25,215 nt of DNA, taken from contig CAJNOQ010002282.1 of NCBI GenBank assembly GCA_905250885.1, forward strand, positions 1 to 25,215. The letters are read 5' to 3'. Below, piece by piece: positions 11,002-20,670 of this stretch. The DNA is from Didymodactylos carnosus. Lineage: Eukaryota; Rotifera; Eurotatoria; Philodinida; Philodinidae. How positions within the stretch are numbered: the first letter of the stretch is position 1; each line of letters starts with the position of its first letter. The notes below the pieces were generated by a model. The model had not been told where the DNA came from and did no database searches. It saw only the letters and a list, made by a program, of their open reading frames with translations. The position numbers and the translations under genes were made by a program.

Positions 11002-11327
11002 ACTGTAAAAAATAATTACGATAAAAAGTGGTAAACAGCAGAAAAATGCAGAATCCACAATATTCCGCATCGTGATGTTTTTTCTGGGATATTCTACCAT
11101 ATTCTGAGCAAAATTTTAGCAGAATTCCCATTATGTCTGATAATATGGCACAATTTCGTGAAAAATTATAAACTGTTACAGCATTTTGCACGACTGTGAG
11201 ATATAATGAGAACTTTACTAAAATTTTGCTCACAATATGGTAGAATAGCCCAGAATAAATATCACGATGCGGAATATTATGGATCCTGCATTTTTCCACT
11301 TTTTACCTTAATTATTTTTTACAGTGT
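11002..11327. mobile_element. Palindromic MITE-like element
   Basis: Arms at about 11002-11137 and 11201-11327 are reverse complements, sharing outer ends ACTGTAAAAAATAATTA and the inner block ATATTCCGCATCGTGAT. The left arm has an extra stretch of about 10 bases near 11042. There is no transposase-like frame. The minus-strand 108-codon frame over it is a by-product of the repeat. No convincing target duplication is visible, so I do not assign a superfamily. Confidence 0.7.
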
Positions 11328-11431
11328 CAGCGAGAAAAATTTCTCATACATAATCAAGGAAGAGGTCTAAAAGCGTGCACGAATTTGTTTACTGCATCCG
11401 ATAAACTATCTCTCTTGTGTTATTATTTTAG

Positions 11432-12232
11432 AACGATATAGAGATGTTCATGGATGAAGGAATGTACCATTTAGTAACAAAAGTTAAAGATTACACTTTA
11501 AAGAGTTTGAGCATATCTATCTTATGGCCGGAGATTTTCATGCACTTAAAAACTGGATGATTATGATATGGAAGGTGCTTGCTGGTTCTGGAGTGCACGA
11601 ACTAATTAGGCACTTATATCAAGCAGCGACGCTGAGATCTGTTATGGAAGTCTCAAATTTTAATAAGTCGTTACGTACCATTAAATTATTATACACTGCA
11701 CCGAGCATGTTATGTGTTAAAACATTTATAACGTCATCATCCACATCTGTCACTCAAGATTTAACCCTTTTGATAAAAGAATTACCCACTTACTTTACCA
11801 AAGATCAACTGAAAAAAAAAACGGTTCAATGATTTGCAAACAGTTATATCAACGTCTAATTTACATGAAAAATTTGAAGACTTTTGTACAGCAAAATCAT
11901 CGTCCAATAATAATTTTAAGTTCTGGTTCTATATTTTAAAAAATCTGCTAGAATTTGCCATTGAATTATTAGCTGCAGTTCGTTCTCAAAATTCCAGTGC
12001 GAAAAATGCCGCCTGGAGTAGAATGGTTCCTTTATTTTTTACACACAATAGATTGCGCTATGCGAAACTTGGTGCCAGAAACTTGTCAGACCTATCAATC
12101 ATGCCACTTCATTTATATGATTATTTATCGAAAGTGTTTACCGTCCAAAGAACCAGGAGACCGTTTACAAGGGTGCCAGTCGATCAGACCTTGGAATGTT
12201 CTATTAATAAACTAGGTAATATAGTTAGATAA
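11432..12232 (+). pseudogene. Frameshifted transposon-type protein gene
   Basis: A TTATTTTAG acceptor at 11431 leads into a frame reading NDIEMFMDEGMYHLVTKV. The reading then shifts near 11497 into a frame containing MAGDFHALKNW and LAGSGVHELI, and shifts again near 11825, after an A-run, into one containing KFWFYILKNLLEF, WSRMVPLFF and PVDQTLECSINKLG. These blocks match in order a multicopy uncharacterised family I know from cnidarian, mollusc and rotifer genomes, in which GxFH, W..ML.(F/Y)F and (T/D)DQ.(L/I)E.. blocks recur. The family is probably transposon-borne, but I cannot name its class. Two frameshifts make this copy dead. It lies in the middle of the 8511-14106 inverted repeat, so it may be the remains of that element's gene. 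The end at TAG 12230 may instead be a splice donor (CTAG then GTAATA). Confidence 0.6.
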
Positions 12233-13208
12233 AATCCAAACATATTGCATACTTTCCGTTTCTACAAAATTCGGCTGAAGGAAACTCTTAAGCAAGCATT
12301 CTCTTCAAGAACTCTTTTTCTTCATCTTTATTATGGACAATCTAAATTCTGAAGCATTACAGAAAGACGGTAATAGATTCAAATCAATGGCACATATACT
12401 AATTAAGCGCCTCATATTACCGTCCGAGAACGAGTCTGATGTATTCATTATTTTCAGATGACGTCGGCTGTTGAGAAATGAACTTTTTTAACCTATCTAC
12501 AACTTTTTTAATCTATAAATAGAGACAGAATAACAGAAACGACGAATTAATTCACCACCGCCAGCATATTAAGCGTCTAAAAAGTTCCTGAATAGTTTCT
12601 GCTATCATTCTTCTATATTCTCTCTTTTCAGAATGTCAATATCACTAGTAATTCATCAAACTTCAACATTCGTAATGTTCAATCAGGTCTAAGTACGAGA
12701 AACTAAAAGACTTCACTAATTTGAGCTGAATGATTGAAACAAGTGATTAGAAGAAAAAAGTTGGAAGGTTTTGACTTATGATCTATATTTGGGCAGAAAC
12801 GTCCTCTTCTCGCCTTCAGTGGAGCTGCCAAACTTCTACTTATCTCTTATGTTTCTCACAAAAACAAAAAGGAGTTTTCTCTGTGGTTGTCTTGAGATAA
12901 GATATAAAAATACAGAAAATGAAATGTGATCGCTTCCCTTATCTGTTTAAGAAGGTTTCAGTCGTGGTGGCTCAAGAACGGATTTGATTAGCTTCATATA
13001 GTTGTTTGGTTCAGCCGCACAAAAGCAAATTCTCTTGTAGTCGTTCTTTAGACCTACAGGTTTGCTTGACTTTCTAGTCGTCTATTGTCGAGTGAAACTA
13101 GATCAGGAAAATTATAGTTCGGTAATGCAATGAATTTTTGAAGAAAAACTCATTGGAAAGTGTAAGATCTGACTGTGTATTTATCATTTACTCTGCTGTA
13201 TATTTCAG
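12233..13208. other. Gene-free stretch
   Basis: AT-rich sequence without a recognisable frame. It could be an intron joining the flanking coding pieces: a possible donor follows 12213 and a clear TATTTCAG acceptor ends at 13208. I could not prove a link. Confidence 0.35.
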
Positions 13209-13563
13209 ATCTCGATTATCAAAGAATACAAATGTTAAATGAATATCGACGTCTTGGATCAATCAGCGAAGTTCAAGAAAAAAATTGGCCATTCTCGAAG
13301 AATATCAAGCAATCGGAAGTATTCCATATATAAAAGAAAAAATGAGAACAAATGATGAAGCCATAAAAAATTTAACTAACCAGGTGTACGAATTAACCGA
13401 TAAGGCTGTTTCAAAAGACTTACTTAAAAAATTAATTGAAAGTTATGAAAATTTTGCAGATAGAAACGCTGTAAAGCCAAAATTAATTGATTTGATTAGA
13501 TCAATGATATCGTTCGAATCTTCGCTGTCAGCCGGTTTGGAAACTGTCGATAAAGAGTCATAG
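13209..13563 (+). pseudogene. Coiled-coil exon with a poly-A frameshift
   Basis: After a TATTTCAG acceptor the frame reads LDYQRIQMLNEYRRLGSIS through EVQEK. A run of seven A's near 13277-13283 then throws it out of frame; one additional base would join it to ILEEYQAIGSIPYIKEKM and on to a TAG at 13561-13563. The two halves hold internal repeats (LNEYRRLGSI and LEEYQAIGSI, both followed by KEK-like residues). The rest is Lys- and Glu-rich and likely helical or coiled-coil. I do not recognise the family. The stop lies 90 bp inside the right arm of the long inverted repeat, consistent with it being the last coding piece of the element. If the A-run length is a sequencing error, the frame would be intact. 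Confidence 0.45.
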
Positions 13564-13653
13564 TCAGGTTATTTGTATGGAGATATTAAACACGTTTAAC
13601 CAGGGTCATCAAGTTTAAATGTCTTCCACTGTCTTTTAAAGTTTTATAGTACG

Positions 13654-14106
13654 AGAAAAAATTGTACCTATATTTTTGAAATGTTTTGTGTCTAAGAATT
13701 TGACTTTTGTTTTGTGCTAGAAAATGTTATTTATTTAAGTTAAGTAAGACTGGATGAATCAAAATAAAGGTATTTTCGAGAAAGTTGTTAGAACTTCAGG
13801 TTGGTCGCTGTATAGGGAAGAAAAACAGTTTTTGTATAGTATACAAAATTCAAGTGCAAATAAGACTGGTGTATAGTTCACTTGACTGATTGCATTGGGA
13901 GTTAACTTGGAACCTTTCTTGTTCCGAATTTAATTCTCTACTAGCCCGTAAACGTATCTTAGACTAATACTAATTAGTGAAGCAGAAATTTATCCTGCCA
14001 AGTGTCATCAGTGTCATGCAAACATAATCCGGAGATTCTATCTGCTAAAGAAAAGCGACGATACTCATCTGTCTAAGATTGAGTTCATTTTAGACTGGAT
14101 AATTAT
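13654..14106. repeat. Right arm of the 452-bp long-range inverted repeat
   Basis: The segment is the reverse complement of 8511-8962, from GAAAAAATTGTACC at the inner end to GGATAATTAT at the outer end. Arms this similar imply that the duplication or insertion is recent, or is kept alike by gene conversion. Confidence 0.85.
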
Positions 14107-14189
14107 ATTAGCTTCATCCCAAACTTATTCTGATAGTGAAAGATGTTGAAACATTTCAAATTGTATTAATATACTACAATCTACTGTAT
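14107..14189. repeat. Flank repeat matching 9826-9908 in inverse
   Basis: These 83 bases are the reverse complement of 9826-9908 and directly abut the right arm. At the left arm the corresponding position holds a different fragment of the same repeat, so the two outer ends do not match as terminal repeats of one element should. Confidence 0.75.
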
Positions 14190-14325
14190 ACTGCATGCTA
14201 AAATTAACTTGCAACCGACGACAATGTTCAATAAATCACACTTGTAGTGTAGTCGGTGCATGTGTAGTCGGTTTATAAGGTAGTTCTGATCACCTGTTTT
14301 GTGGGCGTTTTCTAAAGTACAATAC

Positions 14326-14700
14326 TCGATGCAGTATTTCATAGTTTGTCGAATGAAGCTCTTTTCAATATGTATTATGTTTGAAGAAATCTGGAAAAAG
14401 GTCCGAATCTTGTTATTTATCCCTCACCGAGCAAAGGCTTTAATAATGTCGCATAGTAAAAATCTATAAAACAGTCTATTCGATGCAGAATTTCATGGTT
14501 TGTCTAATAAAGTCCTATTCATCATGTGTTGTGCTTGAAGAAATCTTAAAAAAGCTCAAAATCTAGTTATTTATCCGTCAGTAAGCAACGGTTTTAGAGT
14601 AGTTTTGCTCTCCTGTTTACTAATGTCACCTAATAAAACTCTCTAAAATGATGGTCTATTCGATGCAGAATTCCATTGTCTGTCGATTGATGCTCTTTCC
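14326..14700. repeat. Degenerate tandem repeat, about 154-180 bp units
   Basis: The marker TCGATGCAG, followed by A/T ATTTCAT, appears at 14326, 14480 and 14660. Between them lie matching blocks in the same order: CTTGAAGAAATCT-like, then TTATTTATCC, then AATGTC. Units are about 154 and 180 bp and have diverged by substitutions and indels. The third unit is cut short. It looks like a short satellite array and contains no coding frame. Confidence 0.65.
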
Positions 14701-14716
14701 AATGCAAGGGGGAAAT

Positions 14717-14762
14717 AGTGGACTCCAGTAGTGTGGAGTCAGCTGGAGTCAAGTGGAGTCTC
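14717..14762. repeat. Short GGAGTC decamer repeat
   Basis: GGAGTC occurs at 14735, 14745 and 14755, exactly 10 bases apart, with its complement GACTCC at 14720. It is a small low-complexity cluster at the end of the preceding satellite. Confidence 0.6.
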
Positions 14763-15125
14763 ATGAAATGCCTCTTACTTCTTCAAAAGAACCGTTTTTT
14801 CTCAGTATTTTTGCATCAAGTAGTAAGTCGTTTGTTAATTTGGATCATTCGTGAGTAGAAAATGAATTTTTTGTTGTTGTTTACAGTCGTTTTTAACCTC
14901 GATTCTGTGGCTATGCGAGGGTCAATTAACACTCTTTACAAATGACTGAAAACATTAGTTCTAGAAATACTAATTTATTTCATTCCTTCTTTTTTACTCA
15001 GATCCATCACTCTTGATAATCTATCACTTGATAAACGATTTTGTTTCTCTGTTAACATCCAACAAGCAGTCTGTTTACGAATATATTTTACAGTATTGTT
15101 TAGGTTAACTTGAAAATAGGATTCT

Positions 15126-16442
15126 TTAAAAATTTGTATCAATTGAATTTCTAATTCTTATTCCATTAAATACTATTTTTTCCATTGCAATTGTATTATT
15201 CTCATTATCATCATCGTCATCGTCTGCTATCTCGGAATCACAATTATGGTCTTGATCATCATCATCGTTGTCATCTTCCTCAGTTGATGTGTTTTCATCC
15301 ACATCGGAATGAAAATCGAATCCGAAACGATCATTCATTTTACTTGTTGTTTTCAAATAGTTATTAACATTTGTACTTAAATCATTTAGCTCATATGCAT
15401 GATTTTGCCTCAACAATGTTGACATTTTTAAGGGATCAATATATTTTTTTGCTTGTTTATATGCCTTTGAAATAATTTCTTCGACGTCCAAATCATCAAT
15501 ATTGATTAAATTTTGAAGTGGTAATAAATTATCTTTTTTATGCTTATGATGGACAGGAAATATTAAATGATTCTCTTGATCGTTCGATTGTTCGATACAT
15601 TCAATTTGATGTAATATCGCAATTTTTTCAGCTCGCAGAAGAAAATCATCGATTGTGAAGTTTACTCTTGTTGAACAGCAACCGCTTAATGCATGTGCAT
15701 TTCTAAAAATTGATTCACACGCTTGAGAATTAAACAGAAAAACATTTAATGCATGTTTTGGTAATTGTTGTTGTTGAACCAATAGAATTAAATATAATAT
15801 ATTATGTGCATTAATTTCTACAGATCAATATGCCGGCATGGTAACAAAATATTTATCCTTTTTTTATCTGATGTTGATGTTGCTTTATTAATACATGATT
15901 TGCATTTTATCCACATTGACCGAAACGAAAACAACCAACCACGAATAGTATAAACGATCATTGATAGGTGTAGACTTATAAACATAAGCAACAACAATAT
16001 ATTTTAATAATTGAAGATACACATAAATTGCTTGTGTATCAGAATTATCACGTAAAATTTGTGATACATCTTCAGATGTTATTTTTAAACATGAATGAAA
16101 ATTTTGACGATCTCTAGGATTTAAATCGCTTATTATTAATTCATGATCAATCTTCGATAACTTCTCATCATCAATAACATCGGCTAAATATTGTAAACTG
16201 ACTGTTTGTTGACCCATTATCATTTGTGCTGTTTTAGATAACATTCTGTTTCGCCATTTTGTAGTTACATGAATTGGATCTTGTATGAACAACAGCAGTT
16301 GTCGATTCCGTAAAAAAAACCATGTTCATGTTGGAATCATTCTATCAACGAATGCATCTGGATTTTCAAATAATCGTGTATTGGGAAGATCAGCAAAAAA
16401 TCCTGATATCAGACGAATACCTCGTAAATATTTGCTCTCGCA
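15126..16442 (-). pseudogene. Multicopy transposase-like family pseudogene
   Basis: Read on the minus strand from about 16442, one frame gives KYLRGIRLISGFFADLPNT, then FIQDPIHVTTKWRNRMLS, then RLYYSWLVVFVS, followed by NVFLFNSQACESIF and VNFTIDDFLLRAEK, ending in an acidic Asp-rich tail. These blocks match a family I recall as highly repeated in bdelloid genomes. The D-P-x-H-x3-K-x2-RN motif resembles the RNase H-like core of P-element/THAP9-type transposases, so a transposase origin is a fair guess. The copy is broken: in-frame TGA at 16328-16326 and at 15827-15825, plus at least one frameshift in the A-run near 15860. The N-terminus is missing. The two open parts, 16292-15888 and 15782-15126, are fragments of one gene and not two genes. 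Confidence 0.65.
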
Positions 16443-16547
16443 GTCTCAAATGGAAAGAGAAGAAAGATTTCGTTGCCAATAACCGAAAAAACGGTAAACA
16501 ATAAAAAATGAGAATATACCTGTTGAAAATCCGTTGCTAGTAATATC

Positions 16548-17690
16548 TGCCGGCACACAACTCGTTAATTAGCGAGAAAAACGCTAATTTTCGATAATTA
16601 GCATTTCCCGCCATGAAGCAAGCATTTGACAAGTTTGGCTCCGCAACCAAAAGTGTCAGAAATTAAATTTCACATATTTTGGCTGCTGACATCAACTTCG
16701 GACGTTGTAAGGTGCAATGGCTAACTGCTGAATATGCTTTATTCCCTTGACTGGAAGCCAAGATCATATAAACGAAATGTCCGTCCGTCCACCCGTCCGC
16801 ACTAGAGTAGTGACACTTGCTTTTAAATTAGCGTGGATTAGCGTTATGTTCATATTCGAGGAGGAAAAACAGCTAATTAGTACTTTTTTCGGCAGGGAGC
16901 CATGCTAGATGTGCGAGTCCGAAATGAAAAATGTCAGAAATTAGATTTCACACAATTTATCTGCTGGCACAAAACTCCTTAATTCGCGAGAAAAACGCTA
17001 ATTTTTCAAAATTATCATTTCCAGCCATGAAGCAAGCATCTGACAGGTTTGGCTCCACAACCAAAAGTATCCGAAAGTAAATTTCACATATTTTAACTGC
17101 TGACATGAAGTTTAGTTGTTTTTATCAGATGCTTGCTTCATGGCGAGAAATGCTAATTATCAAAAATTAGCGTTTTTCTCGCTAATTGACGAGTTTTGTG
17201 CTGTGAGGTAAAATGTGTGAAATCTAATTCCTGACATTTTTTATTTCGGACTCGCACATCCAGGATGTCGCCCTGCCGGAAAAAGTAGTAATTAGGTAAT
17301 GTACTGCGGACGGTTAGACGGGCGGACGGGCATTTCGTTTATATGACACTAACTCTCAGTCAAGGGAATAAAGCATATTCAGCAGTCAGCCATTGCACCA
17401 TACCACAAACGGAGTTGATGTCAGCAGATAAAATATAGGAAATTTAATCTCTGATACTTTTGGTTACGGAGCCAAACTTCATGGCGAGAAATGCTGATTA
17501 TCAAAAATTAGCGTTTTACTTGCTAATTGACGAGTTTTGTACCAGCAGATAAAAGATGTGAAATCTAATTTCTGACATTTTTCGTTTCGGACTCTGTATG
17601 TCTCCCTGCCGAAAAAAGTAGTAGTTAGGTGTTTTTCCTCCTCGAATATGAATATGTCGCTAATCCACGCTAATTTAAAACCATGTGTCC
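16548..17690. repeat. Palindromic array of GCTAATT hairpin units
   Basis: Three block types recur. Block P (for example AATTAGCGAGAAAAACGCTAATT split around 16567-16589, then CCATGAAGCAAGCAT) occurs forward at 16548 and 16969 and inverted at 17124 and 17455. Block B (GTCAGAAATTAGATTTCACA) occurs forward near 16935 and inverted near 17215 and 17550. Block C (GCTGAATATGCTTTATTCCC and GTCCGTCCGTCC) occurs forward at 16713-16805 and inverted at 17290-17400. The order P-C-B-P | P'-B'-C'-P'-B' makes a palindrome with its axis near 17100. Each P holds an 8-bp stem AATTAGCG/CGCTAATT with a 7-base loop. No open frame is credible. It abuts the truncation point of the GPCR pseudogene. Confidence 0.8.
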
Positions 17691-17716
17691 AGGTGGGATA
17701 CACTGTTTGTTCCCAA

Positions 17717-18092
17717 TCGTGTAAGAGTGTTTCGTGAAGTAAATAAAATGCGATCAATCGAAGCCAAAATAAAATAAAATGGACTTACAACATTCGAAAC
17801 AATAGTTGTGTAGAGACGCACACGACACAAAACTAGTTTGCATGTACTCACATCAATGTTATATCCTAGACTCAGTATTATAGGTAATAATGAAAAGCAA
17901 ATGTATGCAAAGTAAGCAAGATTGTAGGTAATAAAACAGATTGAGCATGGATTTTTTCGTAGATTCTATTGGTTAAATACCATTAAATCCAATACAACCG
18001 ACGGCGCCGATAAGCACCAGTGGATAACCAAATTGATATAAATATGTTTGTATAGATGCCATTGCAGTAAGTATATCGGTTGATGAAGACAT
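17717..18092 (-). pseudogene. Truncated GPCR pseudogene (TM1-TM3)
   Basis: On the minus strand, ATG 18092-18090 opens MSSST and continues MASIQTYLYQFGYPLVLIG, clearly paralogous to the receptor at 19410-20393. A 2-bp deletion near 17990 shifts the frame, and a TAG follows at 17968-17966. Past it, KNPCSIC, YNIDVST, LCRVRLYT and ILASIDRIL are all conserved through TM3. Similarity ends at the LTR that follows TM3, at 17717, where unrelated DNA and the palindromic array begin. The last four transmembrane segments are gone. It is a local duplicate of the intact gene, later broken, probably in connection with the array. Confidence 0.85.
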
Positions 18093-18576
18093 GAGATATC
18101 GTATGGCTGATCAGATCATTAAAAACCAATTTAAGTCGAGGGTTGAAAATGAATGTTTATTGAACGAACTGTTTTTTCTATGCATTGTAATTGCAGTAAG
18201 TATATCGGTTGATGAAGACATGAGATATCGTATGGCTGATCAGATCATTAAAAACCAATTTAAGTCGAGGGTTGAAAATGAATGTTTATTGAACGAACTG
18301 TTTTTTCTATGCATTGTAATTGCAGTAAGTATATCGGTTGATGAAGACATGAGATATCGTATGGCTGATCAGATCATTAAAAACCAATTTAAGTCGAGGG
18401 TTGAAAATGAATGTTTATTGAACGAACTGTTTTTTCTATGCATTGTAATTGCAGTAAGTATATCGGTTGATGAAGACATGAGATATCGTATGGCTGATCA
18501 GATCATTAAAAACCAATTTAAGTCGAGGGTTGAAAATGAATGTTTATTGAACGAACTGTTTTTTCTATGCATTGTA
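18061..18576. repeat. Four perfect tandem copies of a 129-bp unit
   Basis: ATTGCAGTAAGTATATCGG starts at 18061, 18190, 18319 and 18448, giving a 129-bp period. The four copies appear identical throughout. The unit includes the first ten codons of the GPCR pseudogene (minus strand) and about 98 bp upstream of its start, so the start region exists four times in a row. As 129 is divisible by 3, a plus-strand frame runs open through all copies (163 codons), but that follows from one open 43-codon unit and is not evidence for a protein. Confidence 0.92.
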
Positions 18577-19409
18577 ATATGAAAAATATGACAAAAAAAT
18601 CTAATAAGTGACGAAACAAACTCTATGAAATATAATGTCAAGTATTGTTTTATAATGAGAAAAGCCGCTTCATCAAATTCATAATGATAGTTGATATTTT
18701 CAGCAATAATTTTACGTTAAAGGTCATTTAGTATATTTCCGGCGAAGATATTTGAGCACCACATTTTAGCCCCGAACGGGCTTCGCTGACAAGTTTTATC
18801 AAGTATCTACAATCGAGTTGTTCTCATTTCCCTTTTGCTTGTTACGTTTACCTGACAGTAAAGAATCACTTCTAGTTTTTCAAAGAAAGCTGTTATTATT
18901 TTCATTGAACGCCGTTATTTTCTTAATGTGGGCTAATAAAAATGACTTGTGCTATACCATAGACTTGCTGGCTAACCTAGAAAGTAATATCTACACATTT
19001 TTTCAACGTTGCAAGATAGAATTGTGTAAATAACTACACAGATAAAAACAATTAAATTAGACATATGTTTTTAATCTTGAAAAGGTGAATCGATTCATCT
19101 TTTTGTCTCATGTGTTTATATGACAGAAAAAGGCAAACTTTAATCTTACAAATTAATGTAAACAGAATGTCCTTCTAACGAAAGAAATGTCTATGAAGAG
19201 AGAGAAAGAATGATAGGTAGATAAGACAGTCTGATTAACTGCTTTATTATCAAGATTGAAGATTTCAATTCCATTCAATATGAAATACCAGTAGTAAATA
19301 ATTAATTATATATTGTTAGGATGTATTTCTAACTATGAGCAATACACATAAGCAAAGAAGATACATTATTACAACATACAATTGTTAGTTTAATATAAAT
19401 AATTGAAGT
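18577..19409. other. Gene-free spacer between pseudogene and receptor
   Basis: AT-rich DNA with no recognisable gene. The plus-strand frame at 18818-19033 shows no family resemblance. It contains the 3' flank of the receptor gene; a TTTATT at 19241-19246 is an AATAAA on the receptor's strand, about 165 bp past its stop. Confidence 0.4.
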
Positions 19410-20393
19410 TCAGTGCATACAGAAAAGTGATCGGCATGAAAATAATTTCTTCACTTCGTTTCGAAATGATTTCGAAATAATTAAATTTGCATAAAAGCTA
19501 GTACAGAATGGAACACCAGCAATGAACAGAAATAGATTTGTAAGAATCGTTTGCATTAGTACTTGCTCAATAGTTTTGATATAAATTTGTGTAATTTGTT
19601 GATACATGAGAAATATTGCAAGTGTAAAACTAAATGGAGTATAAATAATGATATCCATAACTAACATTAAAGCCAATTGTCGATTTTTTGAAGATGAAGA
19701 AGTAGAATGTGCACCACCTTCTGCGAGAGTCTTGCTTACAGATAAAGTAGTAGCAGCCGTAACGCGGTGTGTACTTCGTATATTCGTGATGGCCCATAAT
19801 CCAAATATTATCATTAATGATAGTGCTAAAAGCTCTTTGATAATCGAATAGTAACCTGCGAAAGTGAGTTCAACACCTTGTTGAAAATAACAAAAAGATA
19901 TAGGGCCAAGTTGTGTAATATTCGCGAGAATCAATGCATGACTGTGAAATAATGCCCAAAATAATGTTCCACCTGTAACACATATAAAGGCTAGACGACG
20001 AGTGCTTCGCTGTCGTGTAAGAGCATTTCGTGAAGTCACCAAAATTCGATCAATCGAAGCCAAAATTAAATAGTATGGACTTAATACATTGAATAAAACG
20101 TTTATATAAAGGCGTACACGACAAATAACCAGATTGTGTGCACTAGGATCAATGTTATATCCAACTGCTAATGTTAAAGAAAATAATAAACAATAAATAT
20201 ACACAAAATTAGCAAGATTGTATACAATAAAATAGATTGAACATGGATTTTTTCTTAGATTCTTTTGGTTAAATATAATTAGATTTAATATGGACCCTAC
20301 AGTACCAATGAGAATCAAAATTGGACCACCAAATTGAAATAAATATGTTTGTGCAGATGCCATTGCAGCAAGTGTACTAGTTGATGAAGACAT
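19410..20393 (-). CDS. Rhodopsin-like seven-transmembrane receptor (GPCR)
   Basis: Intact single-exon gene of 327 residues. Seven hydrophobic segments lie at about 18-41, 52-78, 92-117, 134-157, 181-204, 239-264 and 275-303. Class A landmarks are visible: N37 in TM1 (SILNLII), C91 at the top of TM3 and C168 in the second extracellular loop as the likely disulfide, SIDR at 113-116 in the DRY position, and PFCTSFY at 295-301 where NPxxY normally lies. The N-terminus is short and has no cleaved signal. Ligand and G protein are unknown. The sequence resembles the large peptide-receptor-like or chemoreceptor-like GPCR sets of bdelloid rotifers. The start is chosen because both duplicates (18092 and 20791) preserve the same MSSST opening. 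DRY and NPxxY are both altered, common in expanded families, so coupling may be unusual. Confidence 0.85.
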   Translation of the reverse strand: MSSSTSTLAAMASAQTYLFQFGGPILILIGTVGSILNLIIFNQKNLRKNPCSIYFIVYNLANFVYIYCLLFSLTLAVGYNIDPSAHNLVICRVRLYINVLFNVLSPYYLILASIDRILVTSRNALTRQRSTRRLAFICVTGGTLFWALFHSHALILANITQLGPISFCYFQQGVELTFAGYYSIIKELLALSLMIIFGLWAITNIRSTHRVTAATTLSVSKTLAEGGAHSTSSSSKNRQLALMLVMDIIIYTPFSFTLAIFLMYQQITQIYIKTIEQVLMQTILTNLFLFIAGVPFCTSFYANLIISKSFRNEVKKLFSCRSLFCMH

Positions 20394-20520
20394 GGAAATA
20401 TTAGAGGTCTGAAATAACTATCCGAAGTGTTCACTTCGTAATTATTAAAGCTAGAGAAAATGAAGATTAGTGTATAATGACATTTTTTCAAAGTTGGACT
20501 ATATATTTTGCAAAGCATAG
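20394..20520 (-). promoter_or_regulatory. Receptor 5' flank with a 16-bp palindrome
   Basis: The 127 bp upstream of the receptor start is conserved in the inverted copy at 20671-20790. It includes CGAAGTG-TT-CACTTCG at 20423-20438, a perfect 7-bp inverted repeat, matched at 20746-20760 with one end base changed. The repeat could be a transcription-factor site or a 5' UTR hairpin. The conservation may only reflect recent duplication. Confidence 0.35.
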
Positions 20521-20670
20521 TGTTATCATGCGTATTTTAATTAAACAAATTTTCTTCCTGTGAAGTAAAACTTGACATTATAACAAGTTGATTATCTGTC
20601 TCATTAGATTTTTCTTATTTATATTTTTTCTGCTACAAATAATAGAGAGAGATAGTTCGTTAATCAATCA

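Noticed and set aside
17479..17757. Minus-strand 92-codon frame as a gene
   Set aside because: It crosses from the GPCR pseudogene in a wrong frame into the palindromic array. The true coding frame there is a different one.
18091..18582. Plus-strand 163-codon open frame as a repeat protein
   Set aside because: The frame is open only because one 43-codon unit without a stop is repeated in a multiple of three. The DNA is the antisense of a GPCR start region, with no homology.
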